The notes under the pieces: model-generated
Database searches by the model: none
Told to the model about the DNA's origin: nothing
The model's input: only the letters and a program-made list of their open reading frames with translations
Translations under genes and position numbers: made by a program
Part shown: positions 8,329 through 17,714 of the stretch, piece by piece
Position numbering within the stretch: position 1 is the first letter of the stretch
Layout of the letters: each line of letters begins with the position of its first letter
Origin: VRUE01 sp963770315
GTDB lineage: Bacteria > Actinomycetota > Thermoleophilia > Solirubrobacterales > 70-9
DNA length: 64,000 nucleotides
Assembly (NCBI GenBank): GCA_963770315.1
Contig: CAVYPC010000002.1
Coordinates: 1,302,001 to 1,366,000 of the forward strand
Direction: 5' to 3'

Positions 8329-9235
8329 GGCGACCACGCGCAGCTCCGTGGTCTTTCCCGCCGCCGACTACGGCAATCCCGACCCCGCCTGGCTGGGGAT
8401 CGATTGGCGCAGGCACCTGCACCGGGTCGAGCTGCCCGGCGCCGAGGTGAGCTACGCCGAGATCGGCGAGGGCGAGCCGATCCTCTTCGTCCACGGGCTG
8501 GCCGGCTGCTGGCGCAACTGGCTGGAGAACCTCCCCCACTTCGGCCACACCCACCGCGCGATCGCCCTCGACCTGCCCGGCTTCGGCGACAGCCCGATGC
8601 CCTCCTGGCCGATCGAGATGCCCGCTTACGGACGCCTCATCCACGACTTCTGCGAGAAGCTGGGCATCGAGCGGGTGGCCGCGCTGGTCGGCAACTCGAT
8701 GGGCGGCTTCGCCGCCACCGAGGCGACGATCGAACAGCCGTCGCGATTCGATCGGCTCGTCCTCGTCTCCGCCGCCGGGATCAGCTTCGCCGAGTCGCAG
8801 GGGAGGGAAGCGACCGCCTTCGCCCGCAGCGTCAAAGCCGCCGCGCTGGTCCTGCTCGGGAAACCGAGCGTGCGGTTCCTCTCCCGCCCCCGCAGTCGGC
8901 AGATCGGCTTCGGGGGCCTCGTCAACTACCCGACCAGCCTGCGCCCGGAGTTGCTCTGGGAGCAGATCGAACCCTCGATCGGTGCCCCCGGCCTCGCCCA
9001 GGCGGTCGGCGCGATCGCCGGCTACGACACCCGCGATCGCCTGCCGGAGATCGAGATCCCGACGATGATCCTCTGGGGGTTGAAGGACCGGGTCGTCCCG
9101 GTCGAGGCCGCCATCGGCTACAACCGCCTGATCGCCGACTCGCGCCTGGAGATATTCGAGCGGACCGGACACCTCCCCCAGCTCGAGCGCCCGGCGCGCT
9201 TCAACCGGCTGCTCGACGAGTTCCTGCAGGACTAG
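8321..9235 (+). CDS. Alpha/beta hydrolase
   Basis: The 304-aa product is an alpha/beta-hydrolase. HGLAGCWRNW forms the oxyanion-hole region, GNSMGGFAA is the nucleophile elbow with the catalytic serine, PTMILWGLKDRVVP holds the acid, and FERTGHLPQLERP supplies the histidine. The triad is complete. A cap region lies between about 145 and 225. No signal peptide is seen. The family includes esterases, C-C hydrolases and haloperoxidase-like enzymes, so a substrate cannot be assigned. ATG overlaps the end of the upstream gene by 8 bp; the stop is 3 bp from the convergent ilvD stop. Confidence 0.85.
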   Translation: MPEATTRSSVVFPAADYGNPDPAWLGIDWRRHLHRVELPGAEVSYAEIGEGEPILFVHGLAGCWRNWLENLPHFGHTHRAIALDLPGFGDSPMPSWPIEMPAYGRLIHDFCEKLGIERVAALVGNSMGGFAATEATIEQPSRFDRLVLVSAAGISFAESQGREATAFARSVKAAALVLLGKPSVRFLSRPRSRQIGFGGLVNYPTSLRPELLWEQIEPSIGAPGLAQAVGAIAGYDTRDRLPEIEIPTMILWGLKDRVVPVEAAIGYNRLIADSRLEIFERTGHLPQLERPARFNRLLDEFLQD

Positions 9236-9238
9236 GCT

Positions 9239-10929
9239 CTAACTGGTTATCGCGCCCTGAGCGGCCGAGCTAACCGTCGCCGCGTACTTCGCCATGACGC
9301 CACGCTCGTAGAGCGGCGGGGGCGACTCGTACTCGGCCACGCGCCTGGCGATCTCCTCGTCGGAGAGCGCCACGTCGAGGCGGCGGGCCTCGACGTCGAA
9401 GCAGACCTCGTCGCCCTCGCGGATGGCCGCGATCGGGCCGCCCTTGGCGGCCTCGGGGGCGACGTGACCCGCCATCAGCCCGCGGGTGGCGCCGGAGAAG
9501 CGCCCGTCGGTGAGCAGCGCGACCTCCTCGCCCAGCCCCTCGCCGACGATCGCCGCCGTCACCTGCAGCATCTCGCGCATGCCGGGGCCGCCGGCCGGCC
9601 CCTCGTTGCGGATCACGACGATGTCGCCGGCGCGTATCGACTGCGCCCTGACCGCACGGAAGCAATCCTCCTCGGACTCGAAGACGCGGGCCGGGCCGAC
9701 CTGCTTCTTGCGCTCGGTGCCGGCGAGCTTTACCACCGCCCCCTCGGGGGCGAGGTTGCCGTAGAGGATCGCCAGGCCGCCTTCGGTCTTGAGCGGGTCC
9801 GACAGCGGCCGCACGACTTCCTGGCCCTCGGCCTCGCTCGCCGCCGCTGCCTCCTCGCCGATAGTGCGCCCACTGACGGTGATCGCGTCGCCGTGGAGAA
9901 TGCCCGCCTGGGCGAGCCGCGCGAGGATCAGCGGCACCCCGCCGGCGCGGTAGAGGTCGGTGGCGACGAAGCGGCCGCCGGGCTTCAGGTCGGCGAGCAG
10001 CGGGGTGCTGCGCGAGATCCGCTCGAAATCGTCCATGCCCAGCTCGATCCCGGCCTCGTGGGCGAGGGCGATCAGGTGCAGGACGACGTTGGTCGAGCCG
10101 CCCGATGCGCAAGCGCAGGCGATCGCGTTCTCCAGCGAATCGCGGGTTATCACCCGGCTAGGCCTCAGGTCCTCGACGAGGACATGCATCACCAGCTCGC
10201 CGATCTTCTCGGCGACGGTCCCCTTGTCGTCGTCTTCGGCCGGCACCATCGCCGAGCCGCCCGGACTGATTCCCAGCGCCTCGAAAGCGCAGGCCATCGT
10301 GTTGGCAGTGAACTGGCCACCGCAGGCTCCGGCGCCCGGGCTCGCCACCCCCTCCAGCTCGTTCAGTTCCTCGTCGGTCATCTCACCCGCGGCGTGGGCG
10401 CCAACCGCCTCGAAGACATCGAGGATGGTCACGTCGCGGCCATGCCAGCGCCCGGGGGCGATCGAGCCGCCGTAGAGCAGGACCGAGGGAACGTCGAGCC
10501 TGGCCAGCGCCATGGCGCAGCCGGGGATCGTCTTGTCGCACGCCGAGAGGGCGACGATCGCATCGAACTGGTAGCCGCGGGCCATCAGCTCGATCGAGTC
10601 GGCGATCACCTCGCGGCTGATCAGCGAGGCCTTCATCCCCTGCGTTCCCATCGTGATGCCGTCGGAGACGGCGACGGTGTTGAACTCCATCGGCGTCCCG
10701 CCGGCGGCACGCACCCCTTCCTTGACGTGCTCGGCGAGGCCACGCAGGTGGAAGTTGCAGGGCATCGCCTCGGTCCAGGTGTTGGCGATGCCGATCGTCG
10801 GCCGGCTTAGCGCGTCGTCGTCGAAGCCGATCCCCTTCATGTAGGCGCGAGCGTGGGCGCGCTCGGGCCCGTCGAAGACCACGCTTGAACGGGGGCGCGG
10901 CAGGCTGGTCGCGGTGGCGCCGTCGGTGC

Positions 10930-10933
<4 letters not shown>
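9239..10933 (-). CDS. ilvD: Dihydroxy-acid dehydratase
   Basis: The 564-aa product dehydrates 2,3-dihydroxy-isovalerate and 2,3-dihydroxy-3-methylvalerate in valine and isoleucine synthesis. Diagnostic motifs are ACDKTIPGC and GACGGQFTANTMA, whose cysteines bind the Fe-S cluster, and DGRFSGATRGL near the C terminus. The length is normal for IlvD. The start overlaps the thiD stop (ATGA), so the genes form one unit with thiD translated first. No branched-chain leader peptide was seen because the gene has no untranslated leader here. Confidence 0.97.
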
Positions 10934-11733
<800 letters not shown>

Positions 11734-11744
11734 CGCTTGGCAGC

Positions 11745-12872
11745 CTAGATGCCGGACGGAGGCTGAAGCGTCGTCCGCGTGTAGACGCCCACCAGAGAGC
11801 AGCTGACATAACCGAGCGCCTCGAGGCCGGCGAGCGCGGCGGCGGCTTCGCCGCCTGAGAGCCGCAGACCGGCGGCAACCCCGTCGCAGGTCTCCGCCCC
11901 CAGCTCCAGCGCCTCCAGCGCGGCCAGCTGCAACGGGTCCAACCGCGGGCCGGTCCGTTCGATCCTGCGGGCACCGGGCCCGAGCATCGCGTCGAGCACG
12001 TCCTGTGCGCCGCGGACCACGCAGGCGCCGCCCGCCAGGAGGCCGTTCGGACCCGCCGACAGCCGCGACCCGACCGGGCCCGGTACGGCGCCGAGGTCCC
12101 GGCCAAGGTCGGCCGCGAGGTCGACTGTGATCAGCGAGCCGGAGCGCTCCGCCGCCTCGACCACAACGGTCATCCCCGATAGCGCCGCCATGATCCGATT
12201 GCGGGCGGGAAAGGTCCAGCGCCAGGCACCGCTTCCCGGCGGCAGCTCGGAGAGGAGCAGGCCGCTCTCGCCGATACGGCGCCAGAGCGAGCGATGGGCC
12301 GCCGGATAGGCGACGTCGGCGCCGCAGCCGAGAACCGCGACGGTCAGACCGCGATCCAGGGCGCCACGGTGCGCACAGGCATCGATGCCGAAGGCGAGGC
12401 CGCTGACCACGACCAGGCCCGCCGCCGCGAGCTCGCGACCAAGCTCGCGGGCCACCTCGCGACCGTAGGCGCTCGCCCGCCTCGCCCCCACCACCGTCAC
12501 CGCCCGGTCCGGCGTCAGCTGTGCTAGCAGCGCCGGGTCTCCTCTTCCGATCAGCGACCACGGCGCGTCGGCCGCATCGCCGAGCCCCACGGGGAACAAG
12601 GGGTCGTGGCGACAGCAGGCCCAGCACTCCGCTTCGGCAAGCTCCGCGCGCAGACGATCCTCTGGCACGGCACCGATCTGGGCGAGGATCTGTGCGGCGA
12701 CGTGCGGCGCCGCGGCGGCGGCGAGGTCCTCATTGCCGAGGCGGAGCAGCTCAGGCGATCGCTTGCCGGGAGCGCCGCTGGCGATCTTCTCTATGTACGG
12801 CGCCAGAAGAGCCAGCAGCCGCGAACGGCGCAGGCAATCGGGGCACGCCCGCGGGGTCGGATCGTCACTCAT
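11745..12872 (-). CDS. dprA: DNA-processing protein DprA/Smf
   Basis: The 375-aa product has the DprA Rossmann-like core from about residue 120 to 310: VTVVGARRASAYGRE, VVSGLAFGIDACAHRGAL, AVLGCGADVAYPAAH, FPARNRIMAALS, and a C-terminal winged-helix-like segment (LAALEALELGAETCDGV). DprA loads RecA on incoming single-stranded DNA. The N terminus has a CPDC motif (residues 15-18). It overlaps the end of comM by 8 bp, and the comM-dprA pair is the standard arrangement. No com uptake genes are present here, so competence itself cannot be claimed. Confidence 0.92.
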   Translation of the reverse strand: MSDDPTPRACPDCLRRSRLLALLAPYIEKIASGAPGKRSPELLRLGNEDLAAAAAPHVAAQILAQIGAVPEDRLRAELAEAECWACCRHDPLFPVGLGDAADAPWSLIGRGDPALLAQLTPDRAVTVVGARRASAYGREVARELGRELAAAGLVVVSGLAFGIDACAHRGALDRGLTVAVLGCGADVAYPAAHRSLWRRIGESGLLLSELPPGSGAWRWTFPARNRIMAALSGMTVVVEAAERSGSLITVDLAADLGRDLGAVPGPVGSRLSAGPNGLLAGGACVVRGAQDVLDAMLGPGARRIERTGPRLDPLQLAALEALELGAETCDGVAAGLRLSGGEAAAALAGLEALGYVSCSLVGVYTRTTLQPPSGI

Positions 12873-14355
12873 GGTCCCTCCTCCTCAGTTGCAGTGCCTG
12901 GGCAATCTGGTCGCACCCGATCGATCCGGCGCCGGCCAGGTCGGCGATCGTCTGGGCCAGCCGCAACACCCGGTCGTGGGCGCGGGCGCTGAGCCGGTGG
13001 CGCGAGTAGGACTCGGCAAGGAGCGCCGCGGCAGCGTCGTCGAGCGCGCACTCGCGCGCCTCGGCCGGCGTCATCTCCGCGTTGCAGCGGCCGGCGCCGA
13101 GGCGACTCTGCTGCCGCTCCCGCGCCTCGCTGACACGCCCGCGCACCGCCGCCGAGGACTCGCCTGGCGGGCCGCCGATCTCGGCCGCGCTCGGCTGCCG
13201 GATCGCGACGAGGATGTCGACCCGATCGGCGAGGGCGCCGCTGAGCCGTCCCTGGTAGCGGCGCACGGCGAGCGGCGCGCAGCCACACTCCGGATCGGCC
13301 TCGCCACGGCCGCAGGGACAGGGGTTGGAGGCGGCGACCAGCATGAAGCGGCAGGGCAGCCGGCGATTGCCGCCGGCGCGGGAGATCGCGACCCAACCGT
13401 TCTCCAGCGGCGCCCGCAGCGCCTCCAGCGTGTCGCGGCGGAACTCGCAGAGCTCGTCGAGGAAGAGGACGCCGCGGTGGGCGAGCGTCGCCTCTCCCGG
13501 CCCCGGAGGGCTGCCTCCGCCGATCACTCCCGCTGGGCTGATCGTGTGATGGGGCGCCCGCAGCGGACGGCCGGCGCCCTCGTCGAGGCGCCCGCAGGCG
13601 CTGGCGATCCGCGCGACCTCCAACGCCTCCTCGGCATCGAGGGGAGGCAGGATCGACGGCAGCCGGCTTGCCGCAAGCGACTTGCCGGCGCCCGGCGGCC
13701 CGATCATCAAGAGGCTGTGCCCGCCCGCAGCCGCTACCTCCAGGGCGTAGCGGAGGTGCGGCTGGCCACGCAGGTCGGCGAGGTCCGGAGCGCTCGACCG
13801 CGGCGCCGACGTCAAGGACAATGCCTGCGGGCGGGGCGGCACCCACTCGCCAAGCGCCAGATCGGGAATCTGCGCGAGGCTGTCGATGGTCAGCACCTCT
13901 ATCCCCTCGACCAGTGCCGCCTCGGCTCCGTTCTCGGCCGGAACGATCACTCCCTCGGCGCCCTGCTCGCGCGCCGCCTCGGCGATCGCCAGCACCCCCG
14001 GGATCGGGCGCACCGATCCGTCCAGGGCAAGCTCGCCGGCCATCGCCAAGCGCGACAGGCGCTCCCACTCCAGCTGACCTGATGCCACCAGCAGGGCCAC
14101 TGCGATCGGCAGGTCCAGTCCCGGCCCTGCCTTGCGCAGGCTGGCCGGGGCAAGATTGGCGACGATCCGCCGCAGCGGGAAGTCGAAGGCGCAGTTGGAG
14201 AGCGCGGCCCTAACCCGCTCGCGCGCCTCCCTGACCGCCGTGTCGGGCAGGCCGACGACGGAGAAGGCGGGAAGTCCCCGGTGCACGTCGACCTCGACCC
14301 GCACGGGCCGGGCGGCAATGCCGTCGAGGGTGAATGTCCGCGCGGTGGCCAGCAT
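12865..14355 (-). CDS. comM: YifB/ComM family Mg-chelatase-like AAA+ ATPase
   Basis: The 496-aa product has the three ComM parts. The N-terminal Lon-like fold is residues 1-170 (VEVDVHRGLPAFSVVGLPD). The AAA+ module follows with Walker A GPPGAGKS, Walker B VLFLDEL and an arginine-rich sensor region. A C-terminal helical domain ends it (YSRHRLSARAHDRVLRLAQTIADL). A Cys-rich loop, CPCGRGEADPECGC, is typical of the family. ComM is a branch-migrating helicase in natural transformation. ATG at 14355 gives the standard MLATARTFTLDG start. It is divergent from yraN and runs into dprA. Confidence 0.93.
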   Translation of the reverse strand: MLATARTFTLDGIAARPVRVEVDVHRGLPAFSVVGLPDTAVREARERVRAALSNCAFDFPLRRIVANLAPASLRKAGPGLDLPIAVALLVASGQLEWERLSRLAMAGELALDGSVRPIPGVLAIAEAAREQGAEGVIVPAENGAEAALVEGIEVLTIDSLAQIPDLALGEWVPPRPQALSLTSAPRSSAPDLADLRGQPHLRYALEVAAAGGHSLLMIGPPGAGKSLAASRLPSILPPLDAEEALEVARIASACGRLDEGAGRPLRAPHHTISPAGVIGGGSPPGPGEATLAHRGVLFLDELCEFRRDTLEALRAPLENGWVAISRAGGNRRLPCRFMLVAASNPCPCGRGEADPECGCAPLAVRRYQGRLSGALADRVDILVAIRQPSAAEIGGPPGESSAAVRGRVSEARERQQSRLGAGRCNAEMTPAEARECALDDAAAALLAESYSRHRLSARAHDRVLRLAQTIADLAGAGSIGCDQIAQALQLRRRDHE

Positions 14356-14465
14356 TGCGGCCACGCTGGCGGGTCGGGACGCGCGTGTGTCGCGCGAATT
14401 CAAAATCTTGCGAGCCGCATCTGCGGAGAAAGGCATGCGGCCCTCCCTTGCCCTAGCTTCAACCC

Positions 14466-14843
14466 ATGACCAGGACGCGTCAGCGACTCGGCCAAGCGGC
14501 GGAGGATCTGGTCGCGGGGCGGCTGGAGGTCGCGGGTTGGGAGATCCTCGAGCGCAACGCCCGAAGCCGCCATGGCGAGCTCGACATCGTCGCCCTCGAT
14601 GGCCGCACCCTGGTCTTCGTCGAGGTCAAGGCCGGTCGCGCCGCCTCGGACTACGGCCCCGAGCGCCCGGTGCTCTCGATCGATTTCCGCAAGCAGGCCA
14701 AGATCCGCCGCCTCGCCACCGCCTGGATGAGCGAGCGCCGCGATCTACCGCGCTACGACGAGATCCGCTTCGACGCCGTCGGCGTCACCTACGGCCGTGG
14801 CGGCCGGGTTGCCGATTACGAGCACCTCGAGGGCGCGTTCTAG
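14466..14843 (+). CDS. YraN/UPF0102 family endonuclease-like protein
   Basis: The 125-aa product has the UPF0102 signature: QRLGQAAEDLVAGRLEVAGW, then NARSRHGELDIVALDGRTLVFVEVKAG, in which E, D and ExK make a PD-(D/E)XK-type nuclease centre. Its biochemical role is not settled in the family. It normally lies between rnhB and comM on the same strand; here it points the opposite way, with its last 4 bp overlapping the rnhB stop and its start 110 bp from comM. It therefore needs its own promoter. Confidence 0.9.
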   Translation: MTRTRQRLGQAAEDLVAGRLEVAGWEILERNARSRHGELDIVALDGRTLVFVEVKAGRAASDYGPERPVLSIDFRKQAKIRRLATAWMSERRDLPRYDEIRFDAVGVTYGRGGRVADYEHLEGAF

Positions 14844-15514
14844 CCAGTCAGCTCCAGCTGCGAATACGCCACCGATTGAAAGGAACGGCGGTGCAACGGC
14901 GAGATGCCGATCCGCTCGATCGCGGCGCGGTGCTCGGGGGTCGAGTAGCCGACATGCTCCTCGAAGCCCCAGCCAGGATGCTCGTCGGCGGCACCGTGCA
15001 TGTAACGGTCGCGGGTGACCTTGGCGATCACCGAGGCGGCGGCGATCGCCGCACTCGTCCCGTCGCCTTCGATCACGGCGCGGTGCGCCACCGAGCAATT
15101 GCGCAGCGAGAAGCCGTCGACCAGGCAGGTCGCCTCCTCGCCCGGCGCCAGGCGCTCCAGGGCGCTCGCCAGCGCTTCGATGTTGGTCACGTGCAGGCCG
15201 CGCTCGTCGATCCCGCGTGCGCAGCGGACGACGACGCTGACCCGTGCTGCGGCCCGCAGCACCGCCGGGTACATCTCCTCGCGGCGCTCGGGCTTCATCT
15301 GCTTGGAGTCGTGCAGGCCGGCGAGGGCGCGGCGGTCCGCCCGCGAGAGGGCCTCGTAGTCGATCAGCACCGCGGCCGCGACCAGCGGCCCCGCCAAGCA
15401 GCCCCGGCCGGCCTCGTCGGCGCCGGCGACCATACGGCTGCCCAGCCCGCGGTCGAAGGCAAAGAGGCGGCGCGACCGCGCCAGCCGGCGCTGGTGCGCC
15501 TTAGAGGATCCCAA
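14840..15514 (-). CDS. rnhB: Ribonuclease HII
   Basis: The 224-aa product cleaves RNA-DNA junctions, including single ribonucleotides in DNA. GADEAGRGCLAGPLVAAAV holds the first Asp-Glu pair, followed by LHDSKQM, CLVDGFSL with the third acid and the central AASVIAKVTRDRYM. The start is uncertain. The coding-like ARSRRLFAFDRGLGSR stretch ahead of the first motif favours a TTG at 15514, overlapping lepB by 14 bp, over the ATG at 15433, which would begin at the motif itself. It is coupled to lepB, as in many bacteria. Confidence 0.9.
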   Translation of the reverse strand: MGSSKAHQRRLARSRRLFAFDRGLGSRMVAGADEAGRGCLAGPLVAAAVLIDYEALSRADRRALAGLHDSKQMKPERREEMYPAVLRAAARVSVVVRCARGIDERGLHVTNIEALASALERLAPGEEATCLVDGFSLRNCSVAHRAVIEGDGTSAAIAAASVIAKVTRDRYMHGAADEHPGWGFEEHVGYSTPEHRAAIERIGISPLHRRSFQSVAYSQLELTG

Positions 15515-16067
15515 CGCGGTCGGGCGGCCAGTAGGTGGCGAAGGCCTTGCCGATGATCCACTTGCGGGGGATGGGTCCCCAGAAACGGCTGTCGTCGCTC
15601 GCCCCACGATTGTCGCCCATCATGAAGTAGTAGCCGGGCGGAATGACGATCGGCTTCGGCATGTAGCAGGCGCTGCTACTGCCACAGGGGATCGTGTAGG
15701 GCTCGTCGGTCTTCTCCACTCCGTTCACAACCGGGTGGCCGGAGCGGATGCTCAGGGTGTCGCCGGGCCCCGCGACGATCCGCTTGATGAAGTTCTGGCT
15801 CGACTCGGCCTGGGTCGGCTGCGGGCAGGGCTGTCGCGGGGAGTGCGGGACGCCGCACACGGTGCCCTGGTCGGCGCCGGCCGGGGGGTGAAAGACGACG
15901 ACGTCGCCGATCGACGGGTCGGTGAAGTGGTAGAGGAAGCGATTGACTAGGACGCGCTGGCCCACGTCGAGGGTCGGCTCCATCGATTCCGAGGGGATCT
16001 GGTACGGCTTGATCAGCCATGCCTGGATCGCCAGCGCCAAGCCGAGCGCCAGGGCGACGATCACCAC
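15501..16067 (-). CDS. lepB: Type I signal peptidase
   Basis: The 188-aa product removes signal peptides at the outer face of the membrane. One membrane span covers residues 1-20, followed by the nucleophile Ser28 in PSESMEPTL and the general base Lys95 in NFIKRIVAGPGD. The closing box MMGDNRGASDDSRFWGPI is intact. A Cys/Pro-rich loop lies at 70-82. The given start is GTG at 16067, inside the hydrophobic segment. The frame stays open and coding-like upstream to a CTG at 16121 that overlaps the rplS stop, with no ATG, GTG or TTG between. The gene is third after rplS in the usual rplS-lepB-rnhB order. Confidence 0.93.
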   Translation of the reverse strand: MVIVALALGLALAIQAWLIKPYQIPSESMEPTLDVGQRVLVNRFLYHFTDPSIGDVVVFHPPAGADQGTVCGVPHSPRQPCPQPTQAESSQNFIKRIVAGPGDTLSIRSGHPVVNGVEKTDEPYTIPCGSSSACYMPKPIVIPPGYYFMMGDNRGASDDSRFWGPIPRKWIIGKAFATYWPPDRVGIL

Positions 16068-16117
16068 CAGCTCGATCAGCCCGCCGACGCGGCTTTCGGG
16101 CTTGGGGAGGCGCGGTC

Positions 16118-16882
16118 TCAGGCCGAGTCCTCGCCGGAGTCGCCGGAGTCCTCCTGCGGCGACTCGTCCTCGGCATCCTTCGCCGCGGCGGTGTCCTCGG
16201 TCTCCCCTGCCTCGGGCGCCTCAGCGTCCGTGCCTGCCTCTACATCAGTCTCTGCCTCCGCCTTGGGCTGGGCCTCCTGGGCGTCCGTTGCCGGCTCCTC
16301 GGCTTCCGCGACCGGCTCGTCGGCCCCCTCGGAGTCCTCCACAGGCGCCTCTGCCGCGGGTGGCGGCGTAGGGGGAACCTCCCCCGAGGAAGCTTCAGCT
16401 ACCGCAGGGGGAGGTGGGTCCCCTGCGCCGTCAGGACCCGCGGCCCGAGGCTCCGCGTCGGACTCCTCCGCGGCTGAGGCGTCCTCGTCGGACGCCTCGG
16501 GCGGAGCCGGCGCCGAGATCAGCTCGTCGTCGATCCCCCAGCGCCGCTCGGCCACCCTTGCCGCCTTGCCGATCCGGCCGCGCAGGTAGTAGAGCTTGGC
16601 CCGCCGCACGTCGCCGCGGGCGGCGATCTCCAGCTTCTCGATCTTCGGCGAGTGCAACGGGAACGTCCGCTCCACCCCGACGCCGAAGGACTGCTTGCGG
16701 ACGGTGAACGTCTCGCGGACCCCGGAGCCCTGCCGCTTGAGCACGATCCCCTCGAAGACCTGGGTGCGGCGGCGGTTGCCCTCGACCACCTGAAAGTGAA
16801 CGCGTACGCGGTCCCCAGGGGCGAACGACGGCAGGCCCTTCCTCCGCTGGCGACGCTCGATGCTGTCTATGACGCTGCTCAT
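16118..16882 (-). CDS. rplS: 50S ribosomal protein L19 with long acidic C-terminal tail
   Basis: Residues 1-118 are a complete L19 (FAPGDRVRVHFQVVEGNRRRTQVFEGIVL, then SFGVGVERTFPLHSPKIEKLEI and AKLYYLRGRIGKAARV), which sits at the interface of the ribosomal subunits. The remaining 135 or so residues (about 120-254) are a low-complexity tail of Glu, Asp, Ala, Pro, Ser and Thr with almost no basic residue. L19 is usually about 115 aa. The tail is in the same frame without a stop, so it is part of the gene unless cleaved or a sequencing error exists. The gene follows a terminator-like hairpin after trmD. Confidence 0.93.
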   Translation of the reverse strand: MSSVIDSIERRQRRKGLPSFAPGDRVRVHFQVVEGNRRRTQVFEGIVLKRQGSGVRETFTVRKQSFGVGVERTFPLHSPKIEKLEIAARGDVRRAKLYYLRGRIGKAARVAERRWGIDDELISAPAPPEASDEDASAAEESDAEPRAAGPDGAGDPPPPAVAEASSGEVPPTPPPAAEAPVEDSEGADEPVAEAEEPATDAQEAQPKAEAETDVEAGTDAEAPEAGETEDTAAAKDAEDESPQEDSGDSGEDSA

Positions 16883-16939
16883 CTCAATTGCTCGCTGACG
16901 CTAGTCATTGCCGGGAATCTCGTTCGCTCGCTGGGCGAG

Positions 16940-16980
16940 AAAAAACCGCCGGAGCCGGATTCGGCGCCGCGCGGTGGCGG
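16940..16980 (-). terminator. Probable intrinsic terminator after trmD
   Basis: On the minus strand, 8 bases after the trmD stop, CCGCC and GGCGG form the outer stem of a G+C-rich hairpin (inner GCCG/CGGC), followed directly by six T. It would end or attenuate the rpsP-khpA-trmD transcript before rplS. Confidence 0.65.
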
Positions 16981-16988
16981 AATCGTAC

Positions 16989-17666
16989 CTACTCGGGATC
17001 TTTTTCGAACTGCTCGGCTCGGACCCGGCTCTGCCCGACCCGCCACTCGCGCACCCGCTCGTGGTCGCCGGAGACCAGAACGTCGGGAACTCCCCAGCCC
17101 CGATAGGACGGCGGGCGAGTGTAGTGCGGGTACTCGGGAGCCCCCTCGAGGAGACGACTGAAGGACTCCTCGACCGCACTGCGCTCGTGACCGAGCGCCC
17201 CCGGCAGCTTGCGCATCAGGACGTCGGCGACGACCATCGCCGGCAGCTCGCCGCCGGCGAGCACGTAGCGCCCGATCGAGACCTCGTCGTGGACGAGATG
17301 CTCGTGGACGCGCTCGTCGAAGCCCTCGTAGCGTCCGCAGAGCAGCGTCACGTGGTGCTCCTGGGTCAGCTCGTCGGCGAGCTCGTCGTCCAGCAAGCGC
17401 CCCGTTGGAGAGAGCAGGACGATTCGCGGGTTCTCCCCCCGCGCATAGGCAGCCTGCAAGGCGGCATCGACGACGTCGACCCGCAGGACCATCCCCGCCC
17501 CTCCCCCATAGGGCGCATCGTCGACCTGCCCCGCACCGAGCGGCGTCGTATCGCGGTAGTTGAACAGCCGCAGCTCGTTTCCCTTCGCCAATGCGTTCTG
17601 AACCGACCGCTGACCCTGAAACCAGTCGAACGCCTCGGGGAAGAGGGAGAAGATGTCGAGCCTCAT
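16989..17666 (-). CDS. trmD: tRNA (guanine37-N1)-methyltransferase
   Basis: The 225-aa product methylates G37 of tRNAs next to the anticodon to prevent frameshifting. The SPOUT fold is shown by MRLDIFSLFPEAF, DDAPYGGGAGMVL, LLCGRYEGFDERV and the knotted SIGRYVLAGGELPAMVVAD, with the C-terminal YPHYTRPPSYRGW. It is the third gene after rpsP and khpA, 48 bp from khpA; rimM, which normally separates khpA and trmD, is absent. Confidence 0.96.
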   Translation of the reverse strand: MRLDIFSLFPEAFDWFQGQRSVQNALAKGNELRLFNYRDTTPLGAGQVDDAPYGGGAGMVLRVDVVDAALQAAYARGENPRIVLLSPTGRLLDDELADELTQEHHVTLLCGRYEGFDERVHEHLVHDEVSIGRYVLAGGELPAMVVADVLMRKLPGALGHERSAVEESFSRLLEGAPEYPHYTRPPSYRGWGVPDVLVSGDHERVREWRVGQSRVRAEQFEKDPE

Positions 17667-17714
17667 GGCACCATTCTGTCCCGCGGACCCCGGGGCTGCG
17701 CCTCCGCCATCCGC

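Noticed and set aside
11734..12627. An N-terminal extension of thiD
   Set aside because: The frame is open upstream but lies across dprA out of frame, and the standard ThiD start MSEVRIP is at 11733.
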